From: CAJQQK01 sp963696075
GTDB lineage: Bacteria; Pseudomonadota; Alphaproteobacteria; Rhizobiales; Hyphomicrobiaceae
Direction: 5' to 3'
Assembly: GCA_963696075.1 (NCBI GenBank)
Contig: CAVOJD010000002.1
Coordinates: 212,371-276,370, forward strand
Length of the DNA: 64,000 nt
The number at the start of each line of letters is the position of its first letter. Within the stretch, counting starts at the first letter, position 1. The translations under genes were made by a program, and so were the position numbers. Below the pieces are notes generated by a model. It had not been told where the DNA came from and did not search any database. It was given only the letters and a program-made list of their open reading frames with translations. Shown piece after piece: positions 61,878 to 64,000 of this stretch.

Positions 61878-63848
61878 ATGTCGATGATCACGGCGCGCCT
61901 CATTGGAGGTGTAGAACTCACAAACTCAGATGGCGCGGAGCTCAAACTGGCCACGCGCAAGGCTCGCGCGCTTCTCGCCTTCCTCATTTTAGAGAAAGGT
62001 CGATGGCACCCGCGCGACAAACTCGCGTCACTGTTATGGGGTGACCGTGGCCAGACACAGGCACGAAACAGCCTCAACCAAGCACTTCATGATATCCGAA
62101 AACTCGAGGCGGCCACCGGCATCGATATTGTCGAACGTGAGCCTGAGCGGGTTCGGATCATCACGGATGCCGTTGCCTCCGACCTTGATCGCTTCTCCGC
62201 GCTCCTCACGACCAGTCCGCTGAGTGCCGCCGAACTGCAAATCGATGAACTACTAGATGGTCTCGACCTTCGGGAGGAAGAATACATCGACTGGCTAGAG
62301 GCGAAACGAACCGAATACCGCAATGCCCTGGCCGATGCTTTGCGCGCTCTAGCTACGTCAGGTGCCGCCGACGACGCTCCACTTCAGGCTTCAAGGAAGC
62401 TCGTCGCCCTAGACCCGCTCGATGAAGCTTCACGTCGCCAGCTCATGCAAATACTTGCAGACACCGGCAATCGTGCGGAAGCAATTCGCCAGTATCAAGT
62501 CTGCGCCAGTCTTTTGAAGGAGGAGCTCGGAGTTGAGCCTGATCCTAAGACGCAGGCTGTGCTTGTGAAGATAAAAAGCTTAGCTCCACCCGCCCCTTCG
62601 CCTAATGATCCCCAATCGCACGATCGAAGAGAGCTAATAGATACTCCCATAAGTGCGGAGCGCCCGATTGTTGCTGTACTACGTTTCGCCAACTTAGCTG
62701 ACGACCCACAATTCGGTTTTATTGCCGACGGGTTGGCAGAAGACCTAATCTTTTCCCTATCGGCTTACAGATCATTCAGGGTCCTCGCACGCACAGCGAC
62801 GTTCCGGATGCGTGAGAGTGAAGTAGATCATACCGATATCCGGAGAACGTTTGGCGCGAACTACGCCGTAACCGGTTGGGTTCGCCGGTCAGGCGCCAAC
62901 ATTAGGATCAGTGTGGAGCTTCTGGACTGTTCAAATGGCCAACAAATCTGGGCAAACCGCTACGACCAGCCGCTTGACCACCTGTTTGAAGTGGAAGACG
63001 AGATTTCAAGGCGTATTGCGGCGGCAATCGAACCAGCTCTCGAGGACGTTGAGATGCGTCGCACGCTCGGGCGCCCCCCTGAAACGCTCGACGTTTATGA
63101 ACTTCTCCAGCGGGGCTATTGGCATGTCTACCGAGGCACAGCGGAAGACGAGGCCGAAGCTTGGCGCTGTATCGAGGCGGCAACCGCCAAAGACCCTACA
63201 TATGCGGCAGCCATAGCTGGCCTCGCCTACCTAAAATACCGCGAGGCGCACGCCAACTTTTTGGACAATTTCTCCCAACGGATGGAAGACTGCCGCGCGA
63301 CAGCGGAACAGGCTCTCCAACTCGATCCACAAAACCCCCGTGCTTTGAGATTTCATGCCGGCGCGAATTCCGCGCTCGGCAATCACGACGTTGCGCTTCA
63401 ATCAATTACTCGCGCGGTTGAGCTATGTCCGAGCTACGCTCAAGCTCATTCCGGACTAGCATTCGTTCAAGACTTTATTGGAAATTTCTCCGATGCAAAG
63501 CCGGCCGCCGATGAAACAATACGACTAAGACCACATGATCCCGTCTTACACAGATGCATCATGTCAAAATCCATCGCTGACTATCAGACAGGCCATTACG
63601 AGCGCGCTGAATTTGTCGCGCGAGATTCCCTTCGCTCGAATAATAGCTGGTGGATGAGTAACATGATTTTGGCTGCCTGTTTGGGTAAGCTTCAGCAGCG
63701 AGACGAAGCCAAGGTGACGATCGATAAGATTCGAAACAGCTACCCAAGCCTGACCCTTGACGTCTTAATGCAGAAGATGCCTTTCGTTGATCCGCGCCAC
63801 CGGGAGCATCTCGAGGACGGCTTAATTCAAGCTGGCTGGCGCGATTAA
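61878..63848 (+). CDS. Winged-helix/BTAD regulator with TolB-like and TPR domains
   Basis: The 656-residue protein has AGGAGG five bases before its ATG. Residues 1 to about 95 are an OmpR/SARP-type winged helix (LATRKARALLAFLILEKG). Residues 100-235 are a bacterial transcriptional activation domain ending EELGVEPDPKTQAVL. Residues 262 to about 390 are a TolB/FlgO-like domain (PIVAVLRFANLADDPQFGFI, VTGWVRRSGANIRISVELLD). The remainder is TPR-like, with ALQLDPQNPRALRFHAGANS. Proteins of this build are cytoplasmic transcription regulators common in Rhizobiales, some with an adenylate cyclase domain instead. Target and signal are unknown. It lies alone in a less GC-rich region. The last 150 bases of the window hold no gene. 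Confidence 0.85.
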   Translation: MSMITARLIGGVELTNSDGAELKLATRKARALLAFLILEKGRWHPRDKLASLLWGDRGQTQARNSLNQALHDIRKLEAATGIDIVEREPERVRIITDAVASDLDRFSALLTTSPLSAAELQIDELLDGLDLREEEYIDWLEAKRTEYRNALADALRALATSGAADDAPLQASRKLVALDPLDEASRRQLMQILADTGNRAEAIRQYQVCASLLKEELGVEPDPKTQAVLVKIKSLAPPAPSPNDPQSHDRRELIDTPISAERPIVAVLRFANLADDPQFGFIADGLAEDLIFSLSAYRSFRVLARTATFRMRESEVDHTDIRRTFGANYAVTGWVRRSGANIRISVELLDCSNGQQIWANRYDQPLDHLFEVEDEISRRIAAAIEPALEDVEMRRTLGRPPETLDVYELLQRGYWHVYRGTAEDEAEAWRCIEAATAKDPTYAAAIAGLAYLKYREAHANFLDNFSQRMEDCRATAEQALQLDPQNPRALRFHAGANSALGNHDVALQSITRAVELCPSYAQAHSGLAFVQDFIGNFSDAKPAADETIRLRPHDPVLHRCIMSKSIADYQTGHYERAEFVARDSLRSNNSWWMSNMILAACLGKLQQRDEAKVTIDKIRNSYPSLTLDVLMQKMPFVDPRHREHLEDGLIQAGWRD

Positions 63849-64000
63849 ATTGGTCATCGGTCCTCACACAGACACAGTCCCTGCATCCCAGCCAACGCCA
63901 TACTGGGAAGCATGAGAATGGCAGAAGGCGCTGGGCGCGCATCCATATCTCGGAGGCACTAGGGCTCGTAGTGTCCAGAACGACACCGTTCACCTACCCC

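Overview
The window comes from a GC-rich alphaproteobacterial chromosome. The evidence is the gene order of the ribosomal superoperon, an ATP12-type F1 assembly factor beside rluC and crcB, and the tRNA-Trp/secE/nusG/rplK order. A member of Hyphomicrobiales or a related order fits, but I cannot name a genus. Nearly all genes lie on the minus strand.

Layout. 0-6 kb: the end of a secreted protein, a lysine/alanine-rich histone H1-like protein, and an apparent operon of biotin carboxylase (pccA type), gamma-glutamylcyclotransferase-like and gamma-glutamyltransferase genes. 6-12 kb: an unknown two-repeat protein, a small secreted protein, a RidA/CnbZ-like protein on the plus strand, the carboxyltransferase partner (pccB type, frameshifted), a frameshifted VOC protein and a FAS1 protein. 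11.6-14.5 kb: a tightly overlapping crcB-rluC-HAD-ATP12 operon. 14.6-19.2 kb: an orphan Tae4-like amidase, a cupin dioxygenase-like protein, a four-rhodanese protein and rarA. 19.3-23.8 kb: a decayed or badly sequenced region with hypothetical genes and an array of structured repeats, then a DegP-family protease and an NAD-dependent epimerase/reductase.

24-57 kb is the transcription and translation core, read right to left: secE, nusG, rplK, rplA, rplJ, rplL, rpoB, rpoC, rpsL, rpsG, fusA, tuf, then the S10, spc and alpha operons (rpsJ to rplQ) with secY and adk. 57-61 kb holds tRNA-Trp, tRNA-Gly, tRNA-Tyr, rlmB, a small His/Tyr-rich secreted protein and a tRNA-Thr with an internal duplication. 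Beyond the tRNA-Thr the sequence is visibly less GC-rich and carries a small hypothetical gene and a large winged-helix/BTAD/TolB-like/TPR regulator, as expected of an accessory region.

Two things stand out. First, a dispersed intergenic element occurs at four loci with six copies. It has three conserved cores separated by hairpins whose stems differ but remain paired, and at three loci it starts within a few bases of the 3' end of a minus-strand gene. I do not recognise it as a named family. Second, at least seven genes are broken by single-base indels, including the essential rpoB. This points to residual sequencing or assembly error, and the broken genes should be read with that in mind.
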